This document shows, in pieces, positions 17,035 through 25,685 of a DNA stretch of 64,000 nt. The notes beneath the pieces were generated by a model. It had not been told where the DNA came from and made no database searches. It saw only the letters and a list, made by a program, of their open reading frames with translations. A program made the translations under genes and the position numbers. Origin of the DNA: Microthrix sp041394405 (lineage in GTDB: Bacteria; Actinomycetota; Acidimicrobiia; Acidimicrobiales; Microtrichaceae). How positions within the stretch are numbered: the first letter of the stretch is position 1; the number at the start of each line of letters is the position of its first letter. The stretch lies in assembly GCA_041394405.1 (NCBI GenBank), contig JAWKIF010000006.1, positions 1,178,001-1,242,000 on the forward strand. The letters are read 5' to 3'.

Positions 17035-17528
17035 GACGTGCCGAAGGCGATCTGCACGCCCGGGCAATCCTCCTCGCCGAACGGGCAGGTCGGCGAGGCT
17101 CGGCGGCCGAACTGGCGCGGGTGAACCACCATGTAACAGCCGGGACAGGTGAACTCACCCTCCTGCTTGGCGGTGACCCCATCGGCTTGTTCCGAGGAGG
17201 TCTTGCGCACCGGCTTGACGGGTGCGTCGTCCTCGTCCTCATCCTCGTCGTCGTCGAGGTCATCAGCCGAGGCGATCTTGCCCTTCAGGATGGTGTCGAG
17301 GTCGTCCTCGACGTCGTCGGGGCCCAGCTCCTCCTCATCGTCCTCGTCGTCGGCGGGTTTGGGCGGCGCCGGGGCATCATCGTCCTCGTCGTCATCATCC
17401 CCGTCGACGTCGTCGTCCACCAATGGCTCGTCGAGGTCGTCATCGAGGTCTTCGTCGAGGTCTTCGTCGTCGGAGGCGTCGAGCTCCTCATCGATTTCCT
17501 CAATGTCGTCGGTTTCGTCGGCAGCCAT
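17031..17528 (-). CDS. DUF4193-like zinc-ribbon protein with very acidic N-terminus
   Basis: A 165-residue protein. About the first 100 residues are an Asp/Glu-rich low-complexity tract. The C-terminus (about 125-165) has CPGC and, after a basic loop, CPFGEEDC, a four-cysteine zinc site like the DUF4193 family of actinobacteria. The acidic tract is much longer than in the mycobacterial members I know. It heads the four-gene operon, and a TACGTT hexamer 17 nt before the ATG is a possible -10. The acidic tail could mimic nucleic acid or bind basic partners; this is inference. Confidence 0.65.
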   Translation of the reverse strand: MAADETDDIEEIDEELDASDDEDLDEDLDDDLDEPLVDDDVDGDDDDEDDDAPAPPKPADDEDDEEELGPDDVEDDLDTILKGKIASADDLDDDEDEDEDDAPVKPVRKTSSEQADGVTAKQEGEFTCPGCYMVVHPRQFGRRASPTCPFGEEDCPGVQIAFGTS

Positions 17529-17566
17529 ATGGGTGCGATCCTCGGAACGTAAGTGGGTGACGGAGC

Positions 17567-17596
17567 GGCATCGTAGAGCGCGCCGGCGACGATGCC
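17567..17596. terminator. 8-bp hairpin between thyX-like gene and acidic zinc-ribbon gene
   Basis: Arms GGCATCGT (17567-17574) and ACGATGCC (17589-17596) with a 14-nt loop, in the 150-bp gap after the ThyX-like stop. It is a candidate terminator for that gene. No U-run is visible. Confidence 0.4.
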
Positions 17597-17678
17597 TACC
17601 GCGGCCCCGGTCGGAGCCGGTGCGTTGCCTACTACCTGCGCCGCTCGTCGTCCACCCGGGAGCCTGAGGACGTGGCCA

Positions 17679-19286
17679 CTACTGCGAGTTGCGCCGTGCC
17701 TCAGCCCGCCGCTCGGCCTCCAGGCGTTCCAGCTCGACACCGCTGCCGTGGTCCACGTAGCTCATCATGTCGGCCACGAGGCGGTGGCCGGCCTGATCGC
17801 CAATCAGCCGATGCATCTGCTGGGCAACCACGCGGTAGCTGGCGTGGCCCTGCGGTGCCGAACGAAGCTCGGTGAGGTGCATGGCCTCCCGGGCGTTGAG
17901 GTTCATCACAAATCGCACCCGGTAGCCGAGCGCGACGGCGTAGGACGCGCGGTCAGGGAACTTCTTGGCGAGTGCGTCATGGAGACCCGCAGACGTCGCC
18001 ATGGCCCGGTCGTAGGCCTCGGCGGCTCCGGCATCGTCGACCTCCTCGGGCCTCAGGTACCCGTGGTGGGGGGTCAGGTTCTGCCACTCGATCGTCATCA
18101 TTCGATGCCGTTGCAGGTCGCGGAATGCCCCGTAGTCGGCCACGACCTCGAATCGGTAGTTCACGCGCTCGAGCGCCCGACCGGGCTTGTGGCGACGATT
18201 GGATCGCTGGCCGACGTAGGCCTTCACCACCGTCCGGCGATCGTCGGCGGACATGGCGGCGACTTCGGCGAGCAAGGTGGAGTCGCTCAGGTGGCTGTGC
18301 GGGGCCAGCATGGCGGCGATCATCTTGACCTCGGCCTCGGGGTCCCAGTCGATGAGCTTGACCGTGGCCTCGGACTCGGCGTCCACCCGCCCGTCCAGGA
18401 GCCGCTGGGCCACCTCGCCCATGGCCGCGCGGTTGTCGGCAAGATAGTTGCTCCACGCCCCACCCCGATCGGGCACGTCGACGCGCCGCAAGAACGAGGG
18501 GATCACCTTGCGCAGCTCGGCCAGCATGTCCTCGGCGTAGCTTCGGGCTTCGGGCAACGGATGGGCGCGCAGCCGCAACAACAGGGCCTCGTACGCCTGT
18601 CCGCTTCCGTAGATGCCCACGTTGGACTGCGCGGCTGCGGGGAGCAGCCCGCGGAGCGCGTCGAATGACTTGGCTCGGATGGACTGGCGGTAGACGAAGT
18701 CCGAGTCGTCGTCGGCCTTGGGATGTGCATGGCGGAAGTGTTCGCCGAGGACCGGTAGCAGGCCGGAGTAGGCATCGAACATCGAGTCGAGGTCGCCGAC
18801 GTAGCGGGCCCCCAGGCGTGAGGCGAGGATCTCGGGGTCGCGGTAGTAACGGAACCGGCCGTTGACCCGTGCGTCGTAGGGGATGTATCGGGTGGATTGC
18901 TCCAGGTAGCTGGCCAAGCGGCCCCACTCCAGCAGCTTGGTCAGCAGGTTCGAGGCCTGCTCACACGCCAGGTGCACGCCACCGAGCTGGGCCACCGAGT
19001 CGTCGCCGTACTCGACGAACACCTTCTCGTACAGCTTCTCGGCCCGCTCCAGCCCGACGCCGGCATCGGTGCTCTCGCGGGCGGCCACATCCAGGTCGCC
19101 GGCGAACTCGTCCAGAAACAGGCGCCGCAGCGACTTTGACGAGCGTGAGTAGCGGGCGAAGAGCGCCCCCTTCACGACCTCGGGCAGGTTCACCAGCGCG
19201 AACACCGGCCGGTCGAGGTTGGTGAAGTAGCGCCGAAGCCCCGCCGTCTCGTCGTCGGAGTACTCCTCGGCCTGGTAGGTGAACAC
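17679..19286 (-). CDS. Double-length ThyX-like (flavin-dependent thymidylate synthase family) protein
   Basis: A 535-residue protein about twice normal ThyX length, reading as two tandem ThyX-like domains. The N-terminal one has WGRLASYLEQSTRY at 121-134: compared with RHRxxSxNExSxRY it lost the first R and H and the N but keeps R123, S126, E129, S131, R133 and Y134. Its second half is RAKSFDALRGLLP near 204-216. The C-terminal domain has RHR at 393-395 but lacks the following S-N-E-S set; it then has a NLNAREAMHLTELR segment like the ThyX nucleotide-binding end. Classical ThyX methylates dUMP with FAD, NADPH and methylene-THF. Each half carries a different part of the motif, so the active site may be composite or lost. 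GTG follows a leaderless-type TAGTCT. Confidence 0.75.
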   Translation of the reverse strand: MFTYQAEEYSDDETAGLRRYFTNLDRPVFALVNLPEVVKGALFARYSRSSKSLRRLFLDEFAGDLDVAARESTDAGVGLERAEKLYEKVFVEYGDDSVAQLGGVHLACEQASNLLTKLLEWGRLASYLEQSTRYIPYDARVNGRFRYYRDPEILASRLGARYVGDLDSMFDAYSGLLPVLGEHFRHAHPKADDDSDFVYRQSIRAKSFDALRGLLPAAAQSNVGIYGSGQAYEALLLRLRAHPLPEARSYAEDMLAELRKVIPSFLRRVDVPDRGGAWSNYLADNRAAMGEVAQRLLDGRVDAESEATVKLIDWDPEAEVKMIAAMLAPHSHLSDSTLLAEVAAMSADDRRTVVKAYVGQRSNRRHKPGRALERVNYRFEVVADYGAFRDLQRHRMMTIEWQNLTPHHGYLRPEEVDDAGAAEAYDRAMATSAGLHDALAKKFPDRASYAVALGYRVRFVMNLNAREAMHLTELRSAPQGHASYRVVAQQMHRLIGDQAGHRLVADMMSYVDHGSGVELERLEAERRAEARRNSQ

Positions 19287-19292
19287 GGGCCG

Positions 19293-19298
19293 AGACTA
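19293..19298 (-). promoter_or_regulatory. Putative leaderless -10 for ThyX-like gene
   Basis: On the minus strand TAGTCT ends 6 nt before the GTG at 19286, and no Shine-Dalgarno is present. Confidence 0.4.
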
Positions 19299-19311
19299 TT
19301 CCGCTACGGGC

Positions 19312-19330
19312 CCGGGACCGGCGATCCCGG
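19312..19330. other. 6-bp hairpin between M20 gene and ThyX-like gene
   Basis: CCGGGA (19312-19317) and TCCCGG (19325-19330) with a 7-nt loop lie between the M20 stop and the ThyX promoter. It is a possible short terminator for the M20 gene. Confidence 0.35.
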
Positions 19331-19338
19331 TTCGGGTC

Positions 19339-20541
19339 CTACTGGCCACGGGCCTCCCGCCACTCGGCTTGTGCTGCCGCCAAGAGGGCGGGGTCGGCCC
19401 AGAGGTCGACGGCCACGCCGGCGAGTGCCTTGGCGCCGTCGACCACCGCAGCGTCGCCGCTGGGTGCCGATGCGGCCTCGGCGAACGCCTCGGTGTGGAT
19501 GGAGCTGCCGGCCGGCGCCGCAGCGATGGTTGGATGGATGCTGGGAACCAGCAGGCTGACGTTGCCCATGTCGGTGGACCCGATGGTGCGATGGGCGTGC
19601 TCCGGCCCGGCCACGGTGCGGCCGAGGGAGTGGGCGTGGGCGGCGTATCGGGCCCCAAGGGTGCGGTTGTGCACCAGCTCGGCATACGGTGCCGCCACCC
19701 AGCTGGCGTCCATCTCGCATCCAGCGCTGAGCGCGCCGCCTTCGAGCGCTGCGAGCACCCGGGGCCTCAGCTCGCCCAGGCGGGAGAGCGTGCCGGATCT
19801 GACGTAGTAGTGGGCCGCCGCCCTGCGGGGTACCACGTTGGGTTGCTCGCCGGCTTCGGTGAAGATGCCGTGGATGCGCTCGTCGGGGGCGATGTGCTGG
19901 CGAAGCGCCGCAATGGCGTTGTAGCCCAACACTGCGGCGTCCAGGGCGTTGCGTCCGAGTTCGGGGTGGGCGGCCGCGTGGGATGCGTGGCCGCGGTAGG
20001 TCACCCGCAACTGCTGCACGGCAATGGCGTGCATCGTTTCGACGTCGGCAGATGAGGGGTGCACCATCATGGCGGCATCGATGCCCTCCATCGCCCCGGC
20101 ATCGATCATGGCGATCTTCCCGCCGCCGCCCTCCTCGGCCGGGGTGCCCAGCACCACGAGGTTGCCGCCCAGCTCGTCGACCACCGTTGCGGCGCCCAAC
20201 GCGGCGCCCAGCCCGGCGGCGGCGATGATGTTGTGGCCGCAGGCATGCCCGATGCCGGGCAGCGCGTCGTACTCGCAGATGATGGCCACGGTCGGGCCCG
20301 CTCCCCCACCGGCTCGAGCCTCGAACGCGGTCTCCAGGCCGTACGCGCGTCGCGTGACGGGCAGGCCGGCGCCCTCCAAGGCATCGCAGAGCAGGTCGTG
20401 GGCGCGGTGTTCGGCGTAGGCCAACTCGGGGTCGGCGTGGATGCGCTGGGAGACGTCCACGAGCTGGTCGGCCACGCCGTCGATGTGGCGGTTGACCCGG
20501 AGGTGCGCGTCGGCGGCCTCGGTGTTGGCTGGGTCGGGCAC
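19339..20541 (-). CDS. M20 family amidohydrolase (AbgB/hippurate-hydrolase-like)
   Basis: A 400-residue metal-dependent amidohydrolase of peptidase family M20D. Metal and catalytic residues are visible: GHACGHN at 98-104 (C101, H103) and the AEEGGGG general-base motif near 135-140. HASHAAAHPELGRNAL is the conserved dimerisation/lid-domain segment and the late SSIHTEAF carries another metal ligand. Homologues cleave N-acyl amino acids or p-aminobenzoyl-glutamate. The length is usual for the family. The GTG start has a weak GAGGA 3 nt upstream. It stands between the kinase-like gene and the ThyX-like gene on the same strand. Confidence 0.85.
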   Translation of the reverse strand: MPDPANTEAADAHLRVNRHIDGVADQLVDVSQRIHADPELAYAEHRAHDLLCDALEGAGLPVTRRAYGLETAFEARAGGGAGPTVAIICEYDALPGIGHACGHNIIAAAGLGAALGAATVVDELGGNLVVLGTPAEEGGGGKIAMIDAGAMEGIDAAMMVHPSSADVETMHAIAVQQLRVTYRGHASHAAAHPELGRNALDAAVLGYNAIAALRQHIAPDERIHGIFTEAGEQPNVVPRRAAAHYYVRSGTLSRLGELRPRVLAALEGGALSAGCEMDASWVAAPYAELVHNRTLGARYAAHAHSLGRTVAGPEHAHRTIGSTDMGNVSLLVPSIHPTIAAAPAGSSIHTEAFAEAASAPSGDAAVVDGAKALAGVAVDLWADPALLAAAQAEWREARGQ

Positions 20542-20614
20542 TTCCTCAATGTAGGTGCTGGCTCAGGGCAGGTGCTGCCTCAAGGTCGGTGCGGACGGCC
20601 GGTGGCCGGACCCG

Positions 20615-21316
20615 CTACACCACCACGGTGATGGCGTCGGGGATCACCCGGACGTCAAAGTCGTCGACCAACCCGGCGTCGGCCCCGTCGATGAACAGCC
20701 GCCATGGACCCGGGCCGGCTTCGAGCGATGCCGTCCTGGAGGTGGCCAGTCCGGGATGGGGAACGTGCGTCCCGGCGACGAGCCGCCCGGCCAGCTGACG
20801 CCGGTCGCGTGTCGGGAGGGCGCCCCGGGTTGCGTCGAGGCGCCCATCGTTGGGGTGACCGCGTGGGGCGACATTCCAGTCGGCCACAAATGCGGCGTTC
20901 GCCGCCACCAGCGTCTCGTCCACAAACCACGGCGCCCGTACCAGCGCCGAGCTACCTCGCGCCCTCAGCGCAGCGGTTGCGGCACGCCTGGTGCGGCCGC
21001 CGGGAGGTGCGGCGAACCCGATGACGTGGGCCACGGCCACCCTGGGGTCGCGCCGCTCGCCGCCAGCGGTCGTCCGAACCACCAGGGCATCGATGGGGTA
21101 GTGCCAGGCGTCGGGGTCGGACGGGTGGCGAGATGCCGTGTCGCCACCCAGGGTGCGGTACAGGTCGCCTCCGCTGAGCCCAACCGGCGCAGGGGGCTGG
21201 CCGGCGAGGACCGCCTGACCCACCAGCGCGGCCAGGCTGGCGTCGGAGGCCGCGAGGCGACCCGGGGCCTCGAGCGCCCCCTGCCAACCCCACGCCTGGC
21301 CCTTCGAGATGGTCAC
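20615..21316 (-). CDS. Diacylglycerol-kinase-like C-terminal-domain protein, unknown function
   Basis: A 233-residue protein. The C-terminal part (RLVAGTHVPHPGL...PWRLFIDGADAG...VRVIPDAITVVV) resembles the beta-sandwich end of the YegS/DagK lipid kinase family. The N-terminal half, with SGGDLYRTLGG and HYPIDALVV, could be a reduced nucleotide/lipid domain; the GGDGT kinase motif is not seen in its normal form. GTG overlaps the helicase stop (GTGA), so it is the last gene of the tatB-tatC-helY operon. Kinase activity is doubtful. Confidence 0.6.
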   Translation of the reverse strand: MTISKGQAWGWQGALEAPGRLAASDASLAALVGQAVLAGQPPAPVGLSGGDLYRTLGGDTASRHPSDPDAWHYPIDALVVRTTAGGERRDPRVAVAHVIGFAAPPGGRTRRAATAALRARGSSALVRAPWFVDETLVAANAAFVADWNVAPRGHPNDGRLDATRGALPTRDRRQLAGRLVAGTHVPHPGLATSRTASLEAGPGPWRLFIDGADAGLVDDFDVRVIPDAITVVV

Positions 21317-24063
21317 TGGGCGGGGTCCTCGGTGGCGGTCCCCGACTCGGGGTCGGCGTCGTCGGTGAACTCCAGCTCCGACATGGTGGAGACGACGCCG
21401 CGGTGCAGCCCGTCGACGGCAGCGCGGGCCGTCGCAGCCAGATCGCGACGATCGGTCACCTCGGCGATCTGGCGGGTGAGGTCGATCAGCTGGCGGATCC
21501 AGCGCACGAAGTCGCCCCCTGTCAGCTGGTCGTCCACCAGGTCGGCCAACCCGGCACCTGCCACCCAGGCGTAGGCCACCTCCACCATGCCGGGATCCGG
21601 TGCCCGGGTGTGGGGCAATCCGGCCGATTCCTCGGCGTCATTGACCTGCCGTGCGGCCCGCTCGATCTGCCCGAAGCGGCGCCGCAGCAGCGAGTTGGGG
21701 AACCGAGGCTGCGGCGGCGGTTCGGAGCTGCGGTGCTCGTAGGTGAAGACCGAGACCAAGCCGGCCAACTCGGCGGCATCGAGGCCGTCCAACAGCCCCG
21801 TCTCCATGGCGTGGGTGATGACCAGATCGGCCTCGTGGTAGAGGCGGGCCAGCCGACGACCTGCGGGGGTGAGTTCCCAGCCGGCCAGGTAGCCCCGGGC
21901 CTCCAGCACCTGCAGTCGCGCGGCCAGGCCCTCCTCGAGTGCGGAACTACGGCCGGCGATGCGCCGGCGCAGCGACGACAGGTCGTCGCGCAGACGCGCC
22001 ACCTCGTTGATGGCCGAGACGTGGTCGGCGGCATCGGGACAGGCCGCAACGGGGTGGTCGGCGGCCGTGCCATTCACGATCGGGGCGCCGGCCGCAGATC
22101 CGGGCCCCGGTTGTTGCTGTGCCGCAGCGGGCCCCGAGTCCGCAGGCGCCCCGTGGGCTGACGACGGCCGAGCGTTGGCGGCCAAGCGTCGAGGATTGGC
22201 GCGGCGGAGGGCGACCGCCGCATCGAGGGCGAACTGATCGGACTCCGGCCGATAGGGAACCGGCAGCTGCACCCGACCCAGGACGGCGGGTTCGTCGGCG
22301 AAGTCCATGTGGGTCAACCGCTCGGGCTGACCGTTGTCGGCGGCGACCCGAAGTCGGACACGGTTGCGGGAACGGTGGGCCACCGACAGGATCACGACCG
22401 GGTCCCGGCGGGTTGGGTGTTCGATGACCTCACCCGGCGCCAGGTCACCCACGGCCATGGTGATGGCCGGATCGATGCCGGACTCGGGTGTGTGTTTCGT
22501 CGGCGATCCTGTTCCCGGTGCCGACAAGCCCTCGGCGGCCGACAGCGCAGCGTATTCGGCAGCATCGCCCAGCTGGCAGCTGGTGCGGGGGACTGCGTCG
22601 GCCAGCTGCGTCTCCATCCGGTCGAGGCGGGCCCGAAGGCGCACCAGGTCGGCGTCGGCCTGAAACTGGGCGAAGCTCCGCTGCAACACGCCCAACGCTT
22701 CGTCCCGTTCGTAGCGCGACACCAGGTTGGCCACCATGTTGTAGGTCGGGTGGAACGCAGAGGTCAGCGGGTACTCGCGGCTGGCCGCCAGGGTCGCCGC
22801 CTGGTCGAAGGTGACGAAGGGCGACCAGGCAACCACGGCGTAGCCGAGTTCGTCGATGCCCCGGCGGCCCGCCCGCCCGGTGAGCTGGGTGAACTGGGCC
22901 GGTGTGAGGAAGTCGTGCCCGTCGCCGGTGAACTTGGTGAGCTTGTCGATGACCACGGTGCGGGCCGGCATGTTGATGCCCAGCGCCAAGGTCTCGGTGG
23001 CGAAGACCACCCTGATGAGCCCCAGCGTGAAGGCCTCCTCCACGGCCTCCTTGAACGCCGGCACCATGCCGGCATGATGCGCTGCGACGCCCGCCTCCAA
23101 CGCGGCCAGCCAGCGGTCGTAGCCCAAGACCTGGAGATCTGACGGGTTCAGCGCCGCCGTGTGCGTTGCCGCAATGGTGCGGATGAGGGCACGGTCCTCC
23201 GGGCTGGTGAGCCGAAGGCCGGCGTCGCGGCAGGCGGCCATGGCCTCGTCGCAGCCGTTGCGGCTGAAGATGAACCAGATGGCCGGGAGCAGCCCCTCGC
23301 CGTCCAGACGTTCCACCGTCTCCACCTTGCGCGGCGCGGTGTAGCGACCCCTCCGGCGGGTCGGAGGCGCTGCGCCGCGACGCCGGCCGGAGGCCACGGT
23401 CGGATCGAAACGGTGTCCTTCCGGGTTGGGGCGCCCGTTCACCAGCAGGGGTAGCAGGTGGTCGTCCGGCGAGCTGCGGTCGCCCACCAGATAGAGCGGA
23501 CGGAGTTCCACCGGCCGCTGGTGCTCGATGACGGTGCGGGTGGGCCCGCGGAGCGCCCTGATCCAGTCGCCGAGCTGCTCGGAGTTGGACACGGTGGCCG
23601 AGAGGGCCACCAGCTGCGCCCCGGCTGGGGCATGGATGATGACCTCCTCCCAGGTCGGCCCCCGCTGCGGGTCGGCCAGGTAGTGCACCTCGTCCATGAC
23701 CACCACCCCCAACCCGGCCAGGTTGGGACTGGCGACGTAGATCATGTTGCGCAGCACCTCGGTGGTCATCACCACCAGGTCGGCCGATCCGTTCACCGAG
23801 TTGTCGCCGGTGAGCAGACCGACCCTGGACGAACCCCAGCGGGCGGCGAAGTCACGGAACTTCTGGTTCGACAGCGCCTTGATGGGCGTGGTGTAGAACG
23901 CTCGGTTGCCCCGAGCCAGCGCCCGATCGACGGCGTGTTCGGCCACCAGGGTCTTGCCGGCGCCGGTGGGAGCGGCCACCAGCACGGACTCACCGTCGTC
24001 GATGGCCTCGATCGCCCGCAACTGGAACTCGTCGGGGACGATGGCGTCATCGGCGCCGATCAC
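21313..24063 (-). CDS. helY: Ski2/Mtr4-like DExH RNA helicase (HelY family)
   Basis: A 916-residue superfamily 2 helicase. Walker A APTGAGKT is at 31-38, the DEVH box at 124-127, and motif VI QLTGRAGRRGID in the second RecA domain. The order DEVH, SALSATV-type motif III, QLTGRAGRRG is typical of Ski2/Mtr4-like enzymes, and the C-terminal part carries winged-helix and helical DSHCT-like sequence (about 820-890). Relatives unwind RNA for the exosome or for ribosome quality control. GTG at 24063 is chosen: it forms a GTGA overlap with tatC, and longer frames into tatC are antisense-like. Synteny with tatC matches mycobacterial tatC-helY. Confidence 0.88.
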   Translation of the reverse strand: MIGADDAIVPDEFQLRAIEAIDDGESVLVAAPTGAGKTLVAEHAVDRALARGNRAFYTTPIKALSNQKFRDFAARWGSSRVGLLTGDNSVNGSADLVVMTTEVLRNMIYVASPNLAGLGVVVMDEVHYLADPQRGPTWEEVIIHAPAGAQLVALSATVSNSEQLGDWIRALRGPTRTVIEHQRPVELRPLYLVGDRSSPDDHLLPLLVNGRPNPEGHRFDPTVASGRRRGAAPPTRRRGRYTAPRKVETVERLDGEGLLPAIWFIFSRNGCDEAMAACRDAGLRLTSPEDRALIRTIAATHTAALNPSDLQVLGYDRWLAALEAGVAAHHAGMVPAFKEAVEEAFTLGLIRVVFATETLALGINMPARTVVIDKLTKFTGDGHDFLTPAQFTQLTGRAGRRGIDELGYAVVAWSPFVTFDQAATLAASREYPLTSAFHPTYNMVANLVSRYERDEALGVLQRSFAQFQADADLVRLRARLDRMETQLADAVPRTSCQLGDAAEYAALSAAEGLSAPGTGSPTKHTPESGIDPAITMAVGDLAPGEVIEHPTRRDPVVILSVAHRSRNRVRLRVAADNGQPERLTHMDFADEPAVLGRVQLPVPYRPESDQFALDAAVALRRANPRRLAANARPSSAHGAPADSGPAAAQQQPGPGSAAGAPIVNGTAADHPVAACPDAADHVSAINEVARLRDDLSSLRRRIAGRSSALEEGLAARLQVLEARGYLAGWELTPAGRRLARLYHEADLVITHAMETGLLDGLDAAELAGLVSVFTYEHRSSEPPPQPRFPNSLLRRRFGQIERAARQVNDAEESAGLPHTRAPDPGMVEVAYAWVAGAGLADLVDDQLTGGDFVRWIRQLIDLTRQIAEVTDRRDLAATARAAVDGLHRGVVSTMSELEFTDDADPESGTATEDPAQ

Positions 24064-24848
24064 GAGGCGCGCAGCGCCTTCTCTCGCCGCCTGACGATGA
24101 ATCGGCCCATCAGAATCGACAGTTCGTAGAACAGATAGAGGGGAATGGCCAGTGCGAACATGGAGATGGGATCGACGCTGGGGGTGATCAGCGCCGCAAG
24201 TGCGGTGATACCCACGATGGCCTCCCGGCGCCACCGAGCCAGCGTTGCTGGCTGCACCAGGCCGACGAACTGCAGGGCCACGAGCACCACGGGAAACTCG
24301 AACCCCACCCCGAACGCCGCCATGGTGAACAGCACCAGCGTGGTGTATTTGGTGACGTTGGTGAGGTTGTCGATGCCCTCGCCTCCCACGTTCAACAGGA
24401 AGTCGAGGGCCTTGGGCAGCGTCAGGTAGGCCACCGCAGCGCCGGCCAGGAACAGGGTGGTGGAGATCCCCACAAAGAGGCCGGCGTAGGTCTTTTCCTT
24501 GCGGTAGAGGCCGGGGGCGATGAAGCGCCACAGCTGATAGAAGATCACCGGCAGGGCGATGAAGATGCCCGAGTAGGCGGCCACCTGCGCCCGGAACCCG
24601 AAGGGCTCCAGCGGGTCGAAGCTGGTCAGAGCGCAGGTGCCTCGTGCGGGCTCGACCACGTCGCAGTACGGCAGCGTGAGGAGGTCGAAGATGCGCTCAT
24701 AGAAGATCCACCCCACGATGGCGCCCACCAGGATGGCGAGCGCCGAGCGCACCAGCCGGTTGCGCAGCTCGCGCAGGTGCTCGATGAGGCTCATGTCGCC
24801 TGGGCCGCGCGTCGCTGCGTCGGCCGTCGTGGCAGCTCCGGTACTCAC
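24060..24848 (-). CDS. tatC: Twin-arginine translocase subunit TatC
   Basis: A 262-residue protein with six membrane helices. The N-terminal MSLIEHLRELRNRLVRS carries the conserved HLxELR segment and invariant glutamate that binds the twin-arginine signal. The short loop after the second helix with the conserved Pro-Glu region and FxLxxPxxxYQ-like segments is also seen. TatC recognises folded Tat substrates at the inner membrane. GTG start and stop both overlap neighbours (GTGA with tatB upstream and with helY downstream). Confidence 0.93.
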   Translation of the reverse strand: MSTGAATTADAATRGPGDMSLIEHLRELRNRLVRSALAILVGAIVGWIFYERIFDLLTLPYCDVVEPARGTCALTSFDPLEPFGFRAQVAAYSGIFIALPVIFYQLWRFIAPGLYRKEKTYAGLFVGISTTLFLAGAAVAYLTLPKALDFLLNVGGEGIDNLTNVTKYTTLVLFTMAAFGVGFEFPVVLVALQFVGLVQPATLARWRREAIVGITALAALITPSVDPISMFALAIPLYLFYELSILMGRFIVRRREKALRAS

Positions 24849-25633
24849 GAGTGCGTGTCGGCTTGATCGGGGGTGCCCAGCGGGCGGCCACCGGCGGTGA
24901 AGGCGCTGTGTTTGGCGGCGCCCGTCGGCGTCGAGGCGCCGGGTGGTGTGTCGCCGGGTGGTGTGTCGCCGTGTGTCGTGTCATTGGGTGACCCGGCCGA
25001 CGATTCCGTCGGATCCGGGCGCTCGATTCGGGCGGTGTCGAGGGGGGCGCCGCGTGTGGTGAACGCGGGGTCGGCCGCGCCGAGGGGTGGTTGGTCCTCT
25101 GAGCCGGCAGGCTCGGGCTCCGCGTCGGTGACGGCGGGGGCTGCCGCAGCCTGGGTCTCTCGCGCCTGCCGGGAGGCGGCAAGGTGCACGTCCTCGGGTC
25201 GCGGCGGGCGGTCGCCCAGCTTGTCATCGATGTTGGGTGGCTGTTGCGGGCCGTCTCGAGGGGGCTCGCCCGGTTCGGCGGCAGCGGCCGCTCGATCGGC
25301 CTCCGCCTGCTTGGCCGCCGTTTCCTCGGTCAGGTCCAGTTCGGCCAGCTTGACGATCTCGCTCAGCTTCTGGCGCGGCCGCATGGCGAACTCGCCGATC
25401 TCCCGCAGCGGCTGCATGGCCGGGTCGTCGACGACATCGCGCACCTCGGTCGACATGGAGGCGATCTGTTGCCGGGCCTGTGCGATGCCCCGGCCGATCT
25501 TGCGGGCCACCTCCGGCAGACGGTCAGGACCGACCACCACCATGAGCATGACCAGGATGGCCAGCAGCTCTCCCCCACCGAGGCTGTCGATCAGGGCGAG
25601 AGGGTTGGAGGAAGCGATCGGGGCCAGGGCCAC
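24845..25633 (-). CDS. tatB: Sec-independent translocase component TatB (TatA/B family)
   Basis: A 262-residue protein. One N-terminal membrane helix (about 22-38) is followed by the hinge and amphipathic segment VVVGPDRLPEVARKIGRG, the TatA/TatB signature with the conserved Gly-Pro. The long polar tail with a coiled-coil-like region and proline/acidic low complexity is more like TatB than the 80-residue TatA. It initiates the operon tatB-tatC-helY. The start is GTG, without Shine-Dalgarno; TAGACT ends 6 nt upstream, suggesting a leaderless mRNA. No separate TatA is nearby. Confidence 0.85.
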   Translation of the reverse strand: MALAPIASSNPLALIDSLGGGELLAILVMLMVVVGPDRLPEVARKIGRGIAQARQQIASMSTEVRDVVDDPAMQPLREIGEFAMRPRQKLSEIVKLAELDLTEETAAKQAEADRAAAAAEPGEPPRDGPQQPPNIDDKLGDRPPRPEDVHLAASRQARETQAAAAPAVTDAEPEPAGSEDQPPLGAADPAFTTRGAPLDTARIERPDPTESSAGSPNDTTHGDTPPGDTPPGASTPTGAAKHSAFTAGGRPLGTPDQADTHS

Positions 25634-25639
25634 CGCCGC

Positions 25640-25645
25640 AGTCTA
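25640..25645 (-). promoter_or_regulatory. Putative leaderless -10 of tatB-tatC-helY operon
   Basis: On the minus strand TAGACT ends 6 nt before the GTG at 25633. No Shine-Dalgarno is visible. Confidence 0.4.
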
Positions 25646-25660
25646 GATGCGGGACCCCAA

Positions 25661-25677
25661 CCGGGCTTGTTGCCCGG
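25661..25677. terminator. Hairpin after zinc-ribbon gene, before tat operon
   Basis: CCGGGC (25661-25666), TTGTT loop and GCCCGG (25672-25677). It is a compact perfect stem between the stop of the zinc-ribbon gene (25686) and the tatB promoter, and is a candidate terminator separating the two units. Confidence 0.5.
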
Positions 25678-25685
25678 GGAACGCC

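Noticed and set aside
24064..24531. Longer N-terminus for the helicase
   Set aside because: The extra codons are antisense-like sequence over tatC; the GTGA junction at 24063 and the family start support the shorter form.
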